Of a DNA stretch of 34,032 nucleotides, positions 33,738 to 34,032 are shown one piece after another. The notes under the pieces were generated by a model. That model searched no databases and was not told where the DNA came from. It saw only the letters and a list, made by a program, of their open reading frames with translations. Made by a program: the position numbers and the translations under genes. The DNA is from Oligoflexia bacterium (lineage in GTDB: Bacteria > Bdellovibrionota > Bacteriovoracia > Bacteriovoracales > Bacteriovoracaceae): positions 1 to 34,032 of the forward strand of contig JADFZW010000043.1 of NCBI GenBank assembly GCA_015232355.1. The letters are read 5' to 3'. Numbering within the stretch: the stretch's first letter is position 1; each line of letters begins with the position of its first letter.

Positions 33738-33789
33738 TAATTAGTCGCTGGCGCTTTTGCGCCGGCACTTTCGCGCCAGCGACTAATTA
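33738..33789 (-). repeat. GC-rich palindromic element, short form
   Basis: A 52-bp element with perfect 17-bp inverted ends (33738-33754 and 33773-33789), TAATTAGTCGCTGGCGC and its complement, around an 18-base centre. The ends are identical to the outer 17 bp of the 144-bp element at 19998-20141. It ends only 15 bases from the ATG of the transglutaminase-like gene, so it lies in that gene's leader or promoter. It is strongly GC-rich against its surroundings. Confidence 0.9.
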
Positions 33790-33791
33790 TA
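33786..33791 (-). promoter_or_regulatory. TATAAT -10 candidate at the edge of the short palindromic element
   Basis: On the minus strand the element's outer end reads TATAATTAGTCGC, giving a perfect -10 hexamer facing the gene at 33722. No good -35 is seen at 16-18 bases. The long element has the same TATAAT at 20137-20142 facing the peptide-transporter gene. Transcription from it would start inside the palindrome. Confidence 0.35.
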
Positions 33792-34032
33792 CTAAATAAC
33801 TTTTATTGACCTAGATAAATTTTGTTTAGGTTTGAATCTTTGAATGATTTTATTAATCTAGGAGATAGTATGCTAAAAATTTGTAAGTTTAATGTGCCAA
33901 CAAAAATTGTCACTATCCCGAAAGTGCAGGAAGCAGATCGCATATCTTGTTCAGAGTTATTGGTGTTGCTAGCATACAAGCTTTGAGGGCCCTAGAAAAT
34001 AATTTCTTAGGATCATGTCTTCTGTTAAAACG
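33790..34032. other. Upstream region at window end
   Basis: Most of this stretch has no clear gene apart from a 38-codon plus-strand frame listed separately. The last 160 bases are less AT-rich than the surroundings, with words such as TTGAGGGCCC near 33983-33992. They may belong to a gene or mobile element continuing past the window, but no family is recognisable. Confidence 0.4.
33870..33986 (+). CDS. Possible small protein of 38 residues
   Basis: AGGAG at 33860-33864 lies 5 bases before the ATG at 33870, and the frame runs to TGA at 33984-33986. The product, starting MLKICKFNVPTKIV, has two Cys and a Leu-rich end (SELLVLLAYKL) and matches nothing I know. It could be a small gene, a leader peptide, or the broken start of a larger gene that runs past the window. 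Only the ribosome site supports it. Confidence 0.25.
   Translation: MLKICKFNVPTKIVTIPKVQEADRISCSELLVLLAYKL

Noticed and set aside
1..34032. CRISPR arrays or prophage modules
   Set aside because: The only tandem repeats are microsatellites and one 54-bp duplication without spacers, and no phage structural, integrase or lysis gene is seen.

Overview
The window is very AT-rich throughout (not counted, but evident), densely coded, and reads as chromosome of a Gram-negative bacterium. Outer-membrane lifestyle is supported by an ABC exporter of the LolCDE/MacB type followed by a LolA-like periplasmic protein, by a lipoprotein, and by many Sec signal peptides. The mix of exported divergent enzymes (transglutaminase-elicitor-like protein, Cys-rich methyltransferase-like protein, kinase-like protein, phosphatase-PHP fusion) recalls predatory or host-associated Bdellovibrionota/Bacteriovoracales. 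That placement is inference from gene style; no rRNA or tRNA is present to confirm it.

Layout. 1-4087: two plus-strand genes for exported hydrolases, an alpha/beta hydrolase and a family 1 glycosidase with both catalytic glutamates. 4115-14039: a minus-strand block of five large, poorly recognised proteins, four of them exported: coiled-coil proteins, a Cys-rich protein, a 992-residue protein with a helical-repeat tail, and a methyltransferase-like protein. 14582-18526: a convergent pair, an exported kinase-like protein that appears to start at AUU, and a lipoprotein joining a Cx5R phosphatase to a PHP domain. 18615-19955: a POT-family peptide transporter. 20284-22714: two exported unknown proteins in one operon. 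22982-24421: an AAA+ ATPase with a nuclease-like C-terminus. 24695-28715: a four-gene ABC transporter/LolA-like operon on the plus strand. 28725-31355: a PEP-synthase-like phosphotransferase. 31452-33722: a transglutaminase-elicitor-like exported protein.

Non-coding highlights. Two GC-rich palindromic elements (19998-20141 and 33738-33789) share identical 17-bp terminal inverted repeats but differ in size. Each lies just upstream of a minus-strand gene and carries a TATAAT facing that gene. A nested inverted repeat (12712-12808) sits in frame inside the N-terminus of the 992-residue protein, like the palindromic elements known inside Rickettsia genes. In-frame microsatellites (6, 9 or 12 bp) and a 54-bp duplication occur in many of the genes.

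Working together: peptide uptake (POT transporter), exported glycosidase, lipase-like hydrolase and transglutaminase-like protein fit a cell that degrades and takes up external biomass. The exported kinase-like and phosphatase proteins suggest modification of targets outside the cytoplasm. Function is unassigned for about six genes, and no claim here was checked against a database.
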